Below, in pieces: positions 9,866-20,773 of a stretch of 32,046 nt of DNA. The position numbers and the translations under genes are program-made. The first letter of the stretch is position 1. Every line of letters starts with the position of its first letter. Origin of the DNA: Cytophagaceae bacterium (GTDB lineage: Bacteria > Bacteroidota > Bacteroidia > Cytophagales > Spirosomataceae); contig CANKVC010000005.1 in NCBI GenBank assembly GCA_947486835.1, forward strand, positions 1 to 32,046. The letters run 5' to 3'. The notes beneath the pieces are model-generated. The model was given only the letters and a program-made list of their open reading frames with translations. It searched no databases and was not told where the DNA came from.

Positions 9866-10915
9866 TTACTTAGTATGAATGGATTTTATTCGATTTTTTA
9901 ATGAACTTCCGTCTCTAGAGCTATTATAAGCAATAATTTCTGAAACAATAGACAGTGCAATTTCATTAGGACCTTCTGCTCCGATATCTAAACCAATAGG
10001 GCCGAAAAAGGACTTGTCATTTGTATTAACAGACAATAATTCTAATTGTTTTATGATTTTCTGCATTCTTTTTAATGGGCCTAAAATGCCAACGTAACCT
10101 TTGAAATTAATAGCGATTAAATGTGTTAAAATTGCTACATCTCGATCAAAGTCATGAGTCATTAAAACAATCGCATCATTATTTTTAATGGTACATGCAT
10201 CATCCCAATGTAAATAAGATTGGACTTTATTCTTTAATGAAGCATTCATTTTTAACGGATTACCAACCCAACAAACATCCCAAGAAAGAAAATGACAAAG
10301 TTCAATCAAACTTGAAGAATCAAATAAATTACCATAGAGCACAATCCTGGGTATTACTGGCAAATATTCGACAAATAATAGCTCGTTTTCTAATATAAGA
10401 ACTTTTGATTGATGTTGATTTAGTACCTCGTCTGCATCTTCTTTTGACAAAACAGAAACAAAGGGTTTGGTGGAATTAATATGTACAAAAGCTGAATGAG
10501 TAGAATTTAAATGGAAGGAATGTTCTAAAATTGTTGGCTCAGAACTTTGAAGATGAGCATTAAGCATTTCAAATAAGCATTTTGCATATTCTAAATCAGG
10601 ACTAATTAAAATTTCAATAAGGCCATTGCAACCTAATCCTACACCTAACTCAAACGGATCATCTTCCCGAGTATCATACTTGACTAATTTATTTTGATTG
10701 GAAAGCATTGACAGTTGGGCCTTTTTTAGCATATCACCTTCAAGACATCCACCGCTTATTCCTCCATGCCAATCACCATTTTCATTAATTAACATCCTTG
10801 CACCTGGCCGCCTGTAAGCTGAACCATCTACGTTGACAACAGTCGCAATGGCAAATTTGACTCCAGACTGAATATATAATGAAAGTTGGCCTACAAATAA
10901 TTTTATCTCTTTCAC
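9866..10915 (-). CDS. XdhC/CoxI-family protein (molybdenum-cofactor insertion/sulfuration factor)
   Basis: ATVVNVDGSAYRRPGARMLINENGDWHGGISGGCLEGDM...LGVGLGCNGLIEILI; C-terminal Rossmann-like part with IVLMTHDFDRDVAIL and GPIGLDIGAEGPNEIALSIVSEII. GTG start overlapping the upstream stop. Confidence 0.88.
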   Translation of the reverse strand: MKEIKLFVGQLSLYIQSGVKFAIATVVNVDGSAYRRPGARMLINENGDWHGGISGGCLEGDMLKKAQLSMLSNQNKLVKYDTREDDPFELGVGLGCNGLIEILISPDLEYAKCLFEMLNAHLQSSEPTILEHSFHLNSTHSAFVHINSTKPFVSVLSKEDADEVLNQHQSKVLILENELLFVEYLPVIPRIVLYGNLFDSSSLIELCHFLSWDVCWVGNPLKMNASLKNKVQSYLHWDDACTIKNNDAIVLMTHDFDRDVAILTHLIAINFKGYVGILGPLKRMQKIIKQLELLSVNTNDKSFFGPIGLDIGAEGPNEIALSIVSEIIAYNSSRDGSSLKNRIKSIHTK

Positions 10916-12042
10916 GCCAATATTTTATTTAATTTTTCATTTAAATAATGAATTAAAAAATCAATTTCCGTTTCAGTCGTCATATAACTTAATGAAATCC
11001 GAAGCGTACTTAAGGCCAAATCTCTTTTATGTCCCAAAGCTGTTAACACATGAGATGGGTTTGTGGCCTTCACATTACATGCTGAACCATTGGAAATGGC
11101 TATAGCCGTTAAAGAATTAAACAAATCTTCCCAATGAACACCATGCACGGACATACTTAGAATAGATGAAATATTTCTTGGGCTTTTAGAATTAATCAAA
11201 ATCCTATTATTGAAGTTACATAAAAGTGCCTCCTTAATCCTAAGGTTAAAGGCAAGAAGCTTTTGATCAAAACTTATTATCTCAGGTAAATAAGTGAATG
11301 CGTATCCAAGACCTACAATAAGTGGAACGGGTAATGTTCCTGACCTGATTCCTCGCTCTTGTCCACCTCCGTCAAATAGAGGGTTAATTTTAATATTATT
11401 ATTAACCAATAAGCCACCTATTCCCTTAGGAGCATAAATCTTATGTCCGGAAAAACTCATTAAATGAGGTAAGCTAGTTAAGTCTAATTTGATTTTACCG
11501 ATTGCTTGCGTAGCGTCAGAATGAAAGCATACAGCGTGAGCATCACATATTTGTTTAAAAGCAACATAATCTGAAATAGTCCCTATTTCATTATTGACCA
11601 TCATAAGTGAAACCAAAATGGTGTCAACTTGTAAGGCATTCATTAAATCTTCTTTGGATATTTGACCCAATCCGTTAGGCGTCAAATAGGTAACCGAGTA
11701 GCCTTCTTTCTCTAAATGACTAAATATTTCTAAAACAGCTTTATGTTCTATCGTTGACGTAATTAAGTGCCCCTTAGGTTTACCTTTTAAATAGCCTTTT
11801 ATTGCCAAGTTATTGGATTCGGTAGCACCAGAGGTGTAAATGATGGAACTTGGTTTTACATCAAAATAATTAGCAATTTGAATTCTAGATAGATCGATGG
11901 CCTCTTGAGCTAACCAACCAAAATGATGTAAATTAGAGCCTGCATTCCCATATAGTGTTGAAAAATATGGCAACATCTTAGTTAATACTTCGGAACGAAC
12001 GGGAGTAGTAGAAGCGTAATCAAAATATAAGGGTAAATTCAT
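10912..12042 (-). CDS. cysteine desulfurase (NifS/IscS-like)
   Basis: YFDYASTTPVRSEVL, YTSGATESNNLAIKG, HSDATQAIGKI, SFSGHKIYAPKGIGGL, GGGQERGIRSGT, and SNGSACNVKATNPSHVLTALG (active-site Cys loop). Confidence 0.92.
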   Translation of the reverse strand: MNLPLYFDYASTTPVRSEVLTKMLPYFSTLYGNAGSNLHHFGWLAQEAIDLSRIQIANYFDVKPSSIIYTSGATESNNLAIKGYLKGKPKGHLITSTIEHKAVLEIFSHLEKEGYSVTYLTPNGLGQISKEDLMNALQVDTILVSLMMVNNEIGTISDYVAFKQICDAHAVCFHSDATQAIGKIKLDLTSLPHLMSFSGHKIYAPKGIGGLLVNNNIKINPLFDGGGQERGIRSGTLPVPLIVGLGYAFTYLPEIISFDQKLLAFNLRIKEALLCNFNNRILINSKSPRNISSILSMSVHGVHWEDLFNSLTAIAISNGSACNVKATNPSHVLTALGHKRDLALSTLRISLSYMTTETEIDFLIHYLNEKLNKILA

Positions 12043-12073
12043 TTGCTACAGGAGATGCAACAAAGATAAGTGT

Positions 12074-12110
12074 AAAAAAAAAGTCCCGAATGTTTCCGGG
12101 ACTTTTTTTT
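12074..12110 (-). terminator. rho-independent terminator downstream of rplT, with flanking A- and T-runs (possibly bidirectional)
   Basis: A-run, AGTCCCG-aatgtttc-CGGGACT hairpin, then T8. Confidence 0.85.
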
Positions 12111-12453
12111 AAGATAATTTAGATAGAACAGCTTTGAAAGCATCAGGATGATTCATGGCTAAATCCGCGAGTACTTTGCGATTTAACGTCATACCTGATT
12201 TGTTATACTTACCCATGAAAGCTGAATAGGATAAACCTTCTTGTCTAGCTGCAGCATTAATACGCTGTATCCAAAGTCCACGAAAATCTCTTTTCTTAAC
12301 TTTACGATCGCGATATGCATATTGCAAACCTTTTTCTACTTTGTTTTTAGCGACTGTCCAAACATTCTTTCCTCTTCCGAAAAAACCTTTCGCTAATTTT
12401 AAAATCTTTTTCCTCCTAGCTCTTGAAGCTACATGATTGACACTACGTGGCAT
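12109..12453 (-). CDS. rplT: 50S ribosomal protein L20
   Basis: [37 protein letters not shown]...[24 protein letters not shown]. Confidence 0.97.
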   Translation of the reverse strand: MPRSVNHVASRARRKKILKLAKGFFGRGKNVWTVAKNKVEKGLQYAYRDRKVKKRDFRGLWIQRINAAARQEGLSYSAFMGKYNKSGMTLNRKVLADLAMNHPDAFKAVLSKLS

Positions 12454-12536
12454 AACTAAATTTGTTTTTTGAATTCAGGCGGCTCATTTTGAACACTTTT
12501 TGCCTTAATTCTGGTTGAACAATAACTAAAAACTGA

Positions 12537-12734
12537 TTATTTAAGTCCTAATAATAAACTTACACGACCCATATCAGAAGGGGAAACTAACGTAGCGTGA
12601 ACTAAATTACGCTTTTGTTTAGTTGTTTTTTTTGTCAAGATATGGCTATGAAAAGCGTGTTTACGCTTTATCTTTCCAGTTCCTGTAACTTTGAAACGCT
12701 TTTTTGCTCCAGAGTTGGTTTTAATTTTTGGCAT
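12537..12734 (-). CDS. rpmI: 50S ribosomal protein L35
   Basis: [44 protein letters not shown]. The start at 12734 is preferred over the track's 12797 because canonical L35 begins MPK(I/M)K. Confidence 0.95.
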   Translation of the reverse strand: MPKIKTNSGAKKRFKVTGTGKIKRKHAFHSHILTKKTTKQKRNLVHATLVSPSDMGRVSLLLGLK

Positions 12735-12809
12735 TCTATTATGTATTAAATGTAAAAATTGGAATGCAAAAGTAAAAAAATTACCTTGAAATTCCACTAT
12801 ATGAAAAAC

Positions 12810-13370
12810 TTATTTTTTTTGAGCTTTGGGAGTAAATATGATACTCATTCGCTTTCCTTCTAATTTTGGCATATCATCAGGTTTACCCACTTCCTCAAGT
12901 CCCTTTGCAAAATTCAATAATAGCATTTCTCCTCTTTCTTTAAATACAATTGTCCTACCGACAAAATGTACATAAGCCTTAACCTTAGCACCTTCTTTAA
13001 GAAAATTAACCGCATGTTTTAATTTGAAATTAAAATCATGTTCATCAGTGTTAGGGCCGAAACGAATTTCTTTAATGACCGTTTTGGTTGCATTAGCCTT
13101 GATTTCCTTTTGCTTTTTCTTTTGATCATACTTGAATTTTGCATAATCAATCACTTTGCAGACGGGGGGAACAGCATTGGGGGAGATTTCAACTAAATCT
13201 AAACTTTGTGCTTCTGCTAGTTCAATAGCTTTAGAGAACGGATATACACCTTGTTCAATATTTTCTCCTACTAATCTAACTTCTTCTACTCCACGAATCA
13301 ATTGATTAATTCGATAAGGTTCTTCTTCTCTTCTATTTCCTCGGTAATTGTTATTGGGGCGTAAAGCCAT
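12810..13370 (-). CDS. infC: translation initiation factor IF-3
   Basis: [71 protein letters not shown]...[14 protein letters not shown]. Confidence 0.96.
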   Translation of the reverse strand: MALRPNNNYRGNRREEEPYRINQLIRGVEEVRLVGENIEQGVYPFSKAIELAEAQSLDLVEISPNAVPPVCKVIDYAKFKYDQKKKQKEIKANATKTVIKEIRFGPNTDEHDFNFKLKHAVNFLKEGAKVKAYVHFVGRTIVFKERGEMLLLNFAKGLEEVGKPDDMPKLEGKRMSIIFTPKAQKK

Positions 13371-13409
13371 AAATTATTGTTTATTTTTAATGTTTAATTA
13401 AATCAATTC

Positions 13410-13441
13410 GAAATCTAGTTCAAAAATCACGTATTTGCAAA
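13410..13441 (-). promoter_or_regulatory. candidate internal Bacteroidota-type promoter for infC-rpmI-rplT
   Basis: On the minus strand TTTG-N20-TAGATTTC, close to the -33 TTTG / -7 TAnnTTTG pattern, about 40 nt upstream of the infC ATG in the 107-bp thrS-infC gap. Confidence 0.35.
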
Positions 13442-13477
13442 CTTCTACCCGGTATCCGTGGTAAAATCACTAAATTA

Positions 13478-15418
13478 TCATTTTTCATAAGTTAGTTGGC
13501 TTATTTCTTCCTGAGCCAAATTCATAAATGCCTCGATAGTCATAGAACCTAAATCCCCTTGATTCTTTTTTCTTACGCTAATCATTCCCTCTGCTTGTTC
13601 TTTATCCCCTACAATGATCATAAATGGAACTTTATTAACTTCCGCATCACGTATTTTTCGACCTATTTTCTCATCACGATGATCTACATATCCGCGCAAA
13701 TCTTTTTCTTGAAGCCTTAAATAAATCTCATTGGCGTAATCTTCATACTTTTCAGAAATAGGTAAAACAGCTAATTGATCCGGAGAAAGCCATAATGGGA
13801 AATTACCTGCCGTATTTTCGATTAAAATAGCTACAAATCTTTCAAGAGAACCAAATGGTGCTCTATGTATCATAACAGGTCTATGCTTTTGATTATCTGA
13901 ACCCGTATATTCCAATTCAAATCGCTGGGGCAATTGGTAATCCACTTGAATCGTACCTAATTGCCATTTTCTACCTAATGCATCTTTGACCATAAAATCT
14001 AGTTTAGGGCCATAAAATGCCGCCTCGCCGTATTCGATCGTAGTTGGTAGTCCTTTTTCTTTGGCTGATTTAATAATGGATTCTTCAGCACGATTCCAAT
14101 CATCATCATTACCTATGTATTTTTCTCTATTAACCTTATCCCTTAAAGATATTTGCGCTGAATATTGGTCAAAACCAAGCGCCTTAAACACATATAAAAC
14201 TAAGTCAATGACCTTCATGAACTCATCCTCAACTTGATCTGGCCGACAAAAAATATGAGCATCATCTTGTGTAAATCCTCTTACACGGGTTAAACCATGT
14301 AATTCACCTGATTGCTCATACCGATAAACCGTACCAAATTCTGCTAAACGCAGAGGCAAATCTTTATAACTTCTTGGCTTCGTTTTATAGATCTCGCAAT
14401 GATGCGGGCAATTCATCGGCTTTAGAAAAAACTCTTCATTTTCATCTGGCGTATGTATAGGTTGAAATGAATCCTTGCCATATTTAGCATAATGTCCTGA
14501 AGTGACATAAAGTTCTTTACTAGCTATGTGTGGAGTAATTACAGGTGAATATCCCGCTCTAACTTGAGCTCTTCTTAAAAAATTCTCTAATCTTTCACGT
14601 AAAATAGTGCCTTTAGGAAGCCACAATGGCAAACCTAAACCCACCTTTTCTGAAAAAGCGAATAATTCAAGTTCCTTCCCTAATTTTCGATGATCTCGTT
14701 TTTTTGATTCTTCTAGCAAAGTTAAATACTCTTCTAATTCCTTTGCCTTTGGAAAAGTGATCGCATAAATACGCGTCATTTGCTTGCGCTTTTCATCTCC
14801 GCGCCAATAAGCACCTGCCACACTTAAAACTTTAACGGCTTTGATAAAACTAGTGCTTGGAATATGAGGTCCTTTACATAAATCAGTGAAATTCCCTTGA
14901 GAATAAAAAGTAATATCCCCGTCAGACAAGCCTTCCAAAAGCTCTAGCTTATACTCATCATTCTTAAGGGTAAAATATTGAACCGCGTCTTTTTTTGAAA
15001 TTTCTTTTCGAACATAATCTAGTTTGAGACGAGCTAACTCTAACATTTTATCTTCTATTGCCTTAAAATTTTCTTGACCAAATTCTTGATCCCCTAAGTC
15101 AATATCATAATAGAATCCATTTTCAATCGCAGGGCCAATACCAAACTTAGTTCCCGGATATAAAAATTCGATAGCCTCAGCTAATAAATGTGCTGATGAA
15201 TGCCAAAAGGTTTTTTTTCCTTCTACATCATTCCAAGTAAGTAATTGCAAATTAGAATCTAGGAGAATAGGAGTGGAGGAATCTACCACTTGGTCATTTA
15301 ATTTGGCTGCTAACACATTACGTGCTAATCCTTCTGATATACTTAATGCAATATCCATTGGTGTGATACCTTTTGAATATTCTTTAATTTGTCCGTCTGG
15401 AAAAATAATTTTAATCAT
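13478..15418 (-). CDS. thrS: threonine--tRNA ligase
   Basis: TGS domain, [58 protein letters not shown], and [20 protein letters not shown]. Confidence 0.97.
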   Translation of the reverse strand: MIKIIFPDGQIKEYSKGITPMDIALSISEGLARNVLAAKLNDQVVDSSTPILLDSNLQLLTWNDVEGKKTFWHSSAHLLAEAIEFLYPGTKFGIGPAIENGFYYDIDLGDQEFGQENFKAIEDKMLELARLKLDYVRKEISKKDAVQYFTLKNDEYKLELLEGLSDGDITFYSQGNFTDLCKGPHIPSTSFIKAVKVLSVAGAYWRGDEKRKQMTRIYAITFPKAKELEEYLTLLEESKKRDHRKLGKELELFAFSEKVGLGLPLWLPKGTILRERLENFLRRAQVRAGYSPVITPHIASKELYVTSGHYAKYGKDSFQPIHTPDENEEFFLKPMNCPHHCEIYKTKPRSYKDLPLRLAEFGTVYRYEQSGELHGLTRVRGFTQDDAHIFCRPDQVEDEFMKVIDLVLYVFKALGFDQYSAQISLRDKVNREKYIGNDDDWNRAEESIIKSAKEKGLPTTIEYGEAAFYGPKLDFMVKDALGRKWQLGTIQVDYQLPQRFELEYTGSDNQKHRPVMIHRAPFGSLERFVAILIENTAGNFPLWLSPDQLAVLPISEKYEDYANEIYLRLQEKDLRGYVDHRDEKIGRKIRDAEVNKVPFMIIVGDKEQAEGMISVRKKNQGDLGSMTIEAFMNLAQEEISQLTYEK

Positions 15419-15459
15419 CCTATCTAATTTTACGCAAGTTACAAATTTACCCCCAAAAA

Positions 15460-16551
15460 TTAAGGCTTAATCGTCAACAAAGAATCTTTGGCCACTAAGT
15501 TGGTATCCATTGAAATCCCAAAATATTTCATTTTCAATTGATAAAATCTACCATCATTTTTCAAAACCAATTGAGCTGAATCCATCATTGATTCATAGCG
15601 TATTTTATCTCCCAAGTATAAATAACACTTTGATTTTAAAAATGGAACATCAATAAAAAATTCCAAATCCGGTTTTATTTTATTCAAATAAATTAGAGCT
15701 GTTGAGTAATTTCTATGAAACATATAAAACTTTCCTATCTCTAAATATAAAGAATCGTTGTGTTCAAATAGATTAGCTACCTTCTGATAGGCCAATTCAG
15801 CTTTTTTAAATTGATTTATTTTACTTAAAAACCTAGCCCAGCAACGAAGCAGATGTGGGTCATTGGGATACTGATTAATGAGTTTAAGTAATTGATTTTG
15901 ATACAAATATTTAGAAGTATAATCCATGGCATTTTCAAAATAATATCTTTGTAATCTAATACCTTGAATGCTTTTTTGATCAAGGCCACTGATTAAATAA
16001 GGATTTGTAATTTTGTTAACCGCACATAAATTCCTTAAAACAGAATAATAAACCTGATCCGTTCTAGCTAATTCATTTATTCGAATTTGGTCTAAATAAT
16101 AAGTGCCTAAGGTGTATTTATTAAGCTTAATGGATACTTCAGCCAATAGAAATAAAATTAATGCTTGTTTTTTTTCATTTGACTTAATCAAATTTAAATA
16201 ATTTAATGCGCTGGTGTAATTTTCTAAATTCAAAGCAATTTGCCCGGCCAACAATATATATTCGAAGTCTCTAGGAGAGGACTTGAGCGACTGCTGTATA
16301 TCTACATTAGCTTTTTTATACTGTCGAGATTCAAATAAATAGTTAGCTCGCAAGTAATATACATGTGGTGATGAACCATCTTCTATGATTTGATTTAAAT
16401 AGGAAATCGCTTTTTGATTCTGCCCTTTCTCAGAATTCAATAATGAGAATATATATTTTTGGTCAGGAATGATTTCACCTTTAAAATCCTGCGTGGTTTC
16501 ACAAGATATAGTACAAAAGATGACAAAAATTAGTAGAAATTTCTCCTTCAT
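15460..16551 (-). CDS. tetratricopeptide-repeat lipoprotein
   Basis: Signal with lipobox-like Cys ([12 protein letters not shown]) and repeated TPR-like helices ([42 protein letters not shown]...). Confidence 0.75.
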   Translation of the reverse strand: MKEKFLLIFVIFCTISCETTQDFKGEIIPDQKYIFSLLNSEKGQNQKAISYLNQIIEDGSSPHVYYLRANYLFESRQYKKANVDIQQSLKSSPRDFEYILLAGQIALNLENYTSALNYLNLIKSNEKKQALILFLLAEVSIKLNKYTLGTYYLDQIRINELARTDQVYYSVLRNLCAVNKITNPYLISGLDQKSIQGIRLQRYYFENAMDYTSKYLYQNQLLKLINQYPNDPHLLRCWARFLSKINQFKKAELAYQKVANLFEHNDSLYLEIGKFYMFHRNYSTALIYLNKIKPDLEFFIDVPFLKSKCYLYLGDKIRYESMMDSAQLVLKNDGRFYQLKMKYFGISMDTNLVAKDSLLTIKP

Positions 16552-19358
16552 TAAAAACCTAAATCTAAAACTAATGGATAAAATTCATATTGATTTAATC
16601 TAGGCTTATATAAAAATCTAATCCCTAGTTCAAAACCTTGGGAAAAACGTAGCACATGAAAGTTAGATGAAACATCTAAGCCAACGGATTCATAGGATTT
16701 ATATAGATTTAGATTATTCAAATTTGGGGTTCCTCTACTTAAATCCATAAATGCATTTCCTTTGAATCGAGTAAAATACAATAATCGACCTAATTTTATC
16801 GACGTATTAGCGATAGGGAATTTATAATCTAATGACAAATTAGTCCATCGCTGATTAACCTCGTAAAGATATCCTCTAGTAAATACAAATGGACTATTGA
16901 AATTATAATTACCCTTCATTTCTTGTTGGAATGATGCTCTTATCAAAAATCCATGATTTTTAAAGAAACCAGGTAAGTAAATTTTCGCTTGCATTCCCCA
17001 TAATTCAGACTGAAGCGATTGCTTGAATGGCATCCCATTCCAATAGAGATTCAATTGATACCCTAATTTAGACTGAAGATCCCAAAGAGATTTATTTAAT
17101 AATTTAGAATAATTTATTTGATAGATCATAGACGTATAAGTTCCATCAAAAGCCTCTGATTTATATCGCAAAGGAAGATTATACCCATCAACCTTAAACA
17201 TTGAGTAAGTACTTGACACATATAATTGTTCTTGGAATGCTCCCCGAGTAAGTAATAGTGGCAGCCTAATGCCTATATCCATTTTGGTTTGGTTCCATTG
17301 ATCCGATCTTAAACTATCCAAAGGGCTTTTTTTGTCTATATAAAGAGATGTATTTCGAGGACCTTGCTGGAGAGAAAAATCAATGACTGGAAACCAGCCT
17401 TGATACGAAGCTCGGATGTATTTCGTTCCTGTTTGCTCACTAGCATCATAGATAAAACCTAATCCCAATTGAAGCGTATTGGTCAAGTTTTTTGACAATA
17501 GTCCTAAATCCAATTTATTGAATTGTGAATTAATTAAGGGGCCCCAAGCGTATGGGTTAATTAAATTCCAACGACTATAAGTAGAAACATCAAAGTTTTC
17601 TTGTTTAAACTCGCGAGGAGCCACAGCCGAGTGATCATTTAAATCAATCGAGTAGGATTCATTTAACCGTCCTACACCAATTTGATTACCCGATGCTGCA
17701 TACTTAGAAAATACGTAGGGCTCAGATGTTACGTTTGAAAAAGATATAGAATAAGCGCCAAAAATTGTCTTAGTGACATAGGCGACTGAATTGTCCTTGA
17801 AATTCCAACGGGCTAATTGGTCCACTTGGCCTACGGGTAAGTTGAAATACACATAATCTTCATGTAAAAAAGTAGCAGCTAAATTATTTGAACCAAAATC
17901 ACGTTTGGCAATTACCTCCTTTAACATATAATTATAAACAACTATTTTTTTGTGGCCATGATAAAGTGAAATATAAGACAACAATCCATTTGAAGATATT
18001 CTAGGCTGAATTACCTGAGTCGAAGAATTAAAATATAAACTGTCAATTAAAACTTTAGTCTCCTTCTCATAAATTTTCAAAAAAGATTCGCCATTATTCT
18101 GCAATTCTAAATAGGATACGTACTTAGAATCAGGGCTAATACTTGGACATATTGCCTTTTTATTTGTCGTCCATATCGTTTTTAAATGACGTTTAAGGTC
18201 ATAAAAAATTAATTTAGTATGCTGTTTTTGTGTATACCTAGGATGATATACTATTTCAGACCAAACAACAAATTGATCAGAAGCAGATAGCATATTACTT
18301 GGATAGGCAGGACCTATCAAACACAATTTCCGTTCTTTGAAATTTTCAATTTCGACTAATGAAGGAATTTCTTGAAAGCTTGATTTGATCGCGATGACTT
18401 TCCCATGCCCAATATTTTGAGGGAAATCATAAGAGGTAAATCCACTTTTTATATGTGGAGAAATAATTGAATATGAAGAATCAAGTTCTTTTTTTCGAAT
18501 GGTGTCCAATTGTTTTTGTAAGATTTGCTCAACGTAACGATCAATATTTAACCCAAATTCCTTTTTTACTTGTTTAGAAAATGAAAATAGGCCAGGTTTA
18601 TTTAAGGTATTTTGCCATAAATGACCAATCTCATTAAATCCCTTTTGTGATGATAATTTATGTGTAATAAATTGGCCAAAAACATAGTGATTAGGCAGAT
18701 TTTCTCTAAAATTCCTAGACATTAATTTACTGTAACTTGGCACACCAAATTGAGATAAATAGGCATTTAACGTGTTTGAGAATTGAGGAATATTGGATCT
18801 ACCTACCTGGTTATTTAATCGAGTTTCTGTTTCAATAGCATCACCTTCCCATAGCCAATTAGGAATCATTAAATTACTGTAAAGTCCTTGGCCATTACTG
18901 CCCCAAAATACTTTAAATATACGGCTGAGTCCTGTGGTAGCTAATTCATTTTGATAAATATGCCTAGTTTCGTGACTAGATAATAAATGAAGCCAATCAT
19001 TGGTCGATTGCAAACTGACATCTTGACTAGGTGTTGTGTAAAACTCCGCTCTAGGTGCATAAAGACTTACAAAACCATTTGAAATCAATCCCTGATTTTG
19101 CAAAATAATAGACCATTTAGAACGTAAACTATTGTTTGTAATTTTAGCTTCTGGCCAGTGGCTTGACAAAGATCTTGCCGCCGTAAATGCCAATGAATCA
19201 GCTCCTTCTAGGTAAATCACACGAACTGCTTCACCCCGAATTCTTATTTGTTTAAAATGTAAACTGGATGGATTTTGTTCTAATATTGGATATACTATTT
19301 GTGAAAATCCAGAAAATGAAATTACAATTAAGAAGGAAAAGACAATTCTTAAAACCAT
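16551..19358 (-). CDS. exported protein with gluzincin-like HETRH domain, beta-propeller-like middle and C-terminal beta-barrel-like region
   Basis: Signal peptide; SSHETRHIYQNE with downstream WLWEGDAIETE; PD40/TolB-like PSISPDSKYVSYLE; C-terminal strand-rich region ending in an aromatic residue (YEFYPLVLDLGF). Confidence 0.65.
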   Translation of the reverse strand: MVLRIVFSFLIVISFSGFSQIVYPILEQNPSSLHFKQIRIRGEAVRVIYLEGADSLAFTAARSLSSHWPEAKITNNSLRSKWSIILQNQGLISNGFVSLYAPRAEFYTTPSQDVSLQSTNDWLHLLSSHETRHIYQNELATTGLSRIFKVFWGSNGQGLYSNLMIPNWLWEGDAIETETRLNNQVGRSNIPQFSNTLNAYLSQFGVPSYSKLMSRNFRENLPNHYVFGQFITHKLSSQKGFNEIGHLWQNTLNKPGLFSFSKQVKKEFGLNIDRYVEQILQKQLDTIRKKELDSSYSIISPHIKSGFTSYDFPQNIGHGKVIAIKSSFQEIPSLVEIENFKERKLCLIGPAYPSNMLSASDQFVVWSEIVYHPRYTQKQHTKLIFYDLKRHLKTIWTTNKKAICPSISPDSKYVSYLELQNNGESFLKIYEKETKVLIDSLYFNSSTQVIQPRISSNGLLSYISLYHGHKKIVVYNYMLKEVIAKRDFGSNNLAATFLHEDYVYFNLPVGQVDQLARWNFKDNSVAYVTKTIFGAYSISFSNVTSEPYVFSKYAASGNQIGVGRLNESYSIDLNDHSAVAPREFKQENFDVSTYSRWNLINPYAWGPLINSQFNKLDLGLLSKNLTNTLQLGLGFIYDASEQTGTKYIRASYQGWFPVIDFSLQQGPRNTSLYIDKKSPLDSLRSDQWNQTKMDIGIRLPLLLTRGAFQEQLYVSSTYSMFKVDGYNLPLRYKSEAFDGTYTSMIYQINYSKLLNKSLWDLQSKLGYQLNLYWNGMPFKQSLQSELWGMQAKIYLPGFFKNHGFLIRASFQQEMKGNYNFNSPFVFTRGYLYEVNQRWTNLSLDYKFPIANTSIKLGRLLYFTRFKGNAFMDLSRGTPNLNNLNLYKSYESVGLDVSSNFHVLRFSQGFELGIRFLYKPRLNQYEFYPLVLDLGF

Positions 19359-20773
19359 TTTAACACTTGCTCAATGAGCCATTTAGTTTTAAAAGTGTAA
19401 GGAGGATAAAAATTATTTAACAGATTCGTATATTGTTTCAAAACTGATTTTTGATTCGAAAATTCTTGAAAACCAAATAATCCACCTGATTTACCAATGC
19501 CTGAGTTATTGACCCCACCAAAAGGCAGATTAGAATGACCAAACTGTATCAAGCAATCATTAACCACACTAGTGCCAGAACTTGTATTATTTAAAATGTA
19601 ATCTGAAAATAAGGTATCTTTTGAAAAAACATAAAGCGCCAATGGCTTTTCCTCTTTCAATAATTTTGTAACTACTTCGGTCTCTTCTTTAAACGTCAGT
19701 ATGGGTAAAATAGGTCCAAAAATTTCTTCCTGCATGATCAACATATCATCCGTACAGTTTGCCAATAGCGTTGGACCTATAAAACAAGAAGATTCATCCA
19801 TTTCGCCTCCATAAATGACCGTAGCCCCTTTGGATTTAGCGTCATCTAATAAATGACAAATGCGATTAAAATGCTTAACATTGACGATTCGAGCATAATC
19901 ACTGCTATTTTTAATGCCCTTATTATCTTGGTCATAAAATAATTTTATTGTTTCCTCTAAAGCACCAATAAAAGAATAATATACCTTTTCGTGTACAAAT
20001 AAATAATCTGGGGCGATACAAGTTTGCCCATTATTTAAAAATTTACCCCAAGCTATTTTTTTTGCTGTGGGTAGAATGTCTACATTCGAATCAATAATAG
20101 CCGGTGATTTCCCACCTAGCTCAAGTGTTACAGATGTCAAATGTTTTGCCGCGGCCCGCATAACTACCTTGCCAATAGCAGGGCTACCCGTAAAAAATAT
20201 GTGATCAAATTTCTGCTCTAACAAATGCGTTGACACTTCAGCATCGCCTTCAAAGACTGCTACCTCGCTTTCATCAAACAAGGACACAATCATTTTTTTT
20301 ATAAATGAAGAAGTGTTAGGACTTAATTCAGAGGGCTTTAAAATAACCGCATTACCAGCTGCAATGGCATGAACCAATGGATTAATCGCTAAATTAAAAG
20401 GGTAGTTCCAAGGTGCTATAATTAAGCAAAGCCCTTTAGCTTCAGACATAATATAACCTTTGGTTCCCAATAAAAGGAGAGGGGTTCCTACTTTTCTTGG
20501 CTGCATCCAAGATTTTAAATGACTAATAATGTGAGCTATTTCTCTTTTTACTCCTAATAACTCTCCTATAACGACTTCCGAACTTGGTTTTTTGAAATCA
20601 TCAAAAAGAGCGTCATATAACTCATTTTTATGCGATAGCATATATTTTTCGATCGATTTCAGCTTAGCAATACGTTCCTCTGCGGTAGAATTTTTTAACC
20701 GTTGGCACGATAATTTTTGCAAAAATAACACCTTTTCAATGGCCTGTTCAGTACTAATCGTTTCGTTCATCAT
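19349..20773 (-). CDS. aldehyde dehydrogenase family protein (class 3 / coniferyl-aldehyde-type)
   Basis: IIAPWNYPFNLAINPLVHAIAAGNAVILKPSELSPNTS, FFTGSPAIGKVVM, VTLELGGKSPAI, FLNNGQTCIAPDY, MQEEIFGPILPI, and a hydrophobic C-terminus. Confidence 0.93.
   Translation of the reverse strand: MMNETISTEQAIEKVLFLQKLSCQRLKNSTAEERIAKLKSIEKYMLSHKNELYDALFDDFKKPSSEVVIGELLGVKREIAHIISHLKSWMQPRKVGTPLLLLGTKGYIMSEAKGLCLIIAPWNYPFNLAINPLVHAIAAGNAVILKPSELSPNTSSFIKKMIVSLFDESEVAVFEGDAEVSTHLLEQKFDHIFFTGSPAIGKVVMRAAAKHLTSVTLELGGKSPAIIDSNVDILPTAKKIAWGKFLNNGQTCIAPDYLFVHEKVYYSFIGALEETIKLFYDQDNKGIKNSSDYARIVNVKHFNRICHLLDDAKSKGATVIYGGEMDESSCFIGPTLLANCTDDMLIMQEEIFGPILPILTFKEETEVVTKLLKEEKPLALYVFSKDTLFSDYILNNTSSGTSVVNDCLIQFGHSNLPFGGVNNSGIGKSGGLFGFQEFSNQKSVLKQYTNLLNNFYPPYTFKTKWLIEQVLKWF

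Noticed and set aside
12735-12797. Longer rpmI start in the ORF track ([21 protein letters not shown]...)
   Set aside because: The extension is unlike L35, overlaps the AT-rich spacer, and the canonical MPKIK start is at 12734.
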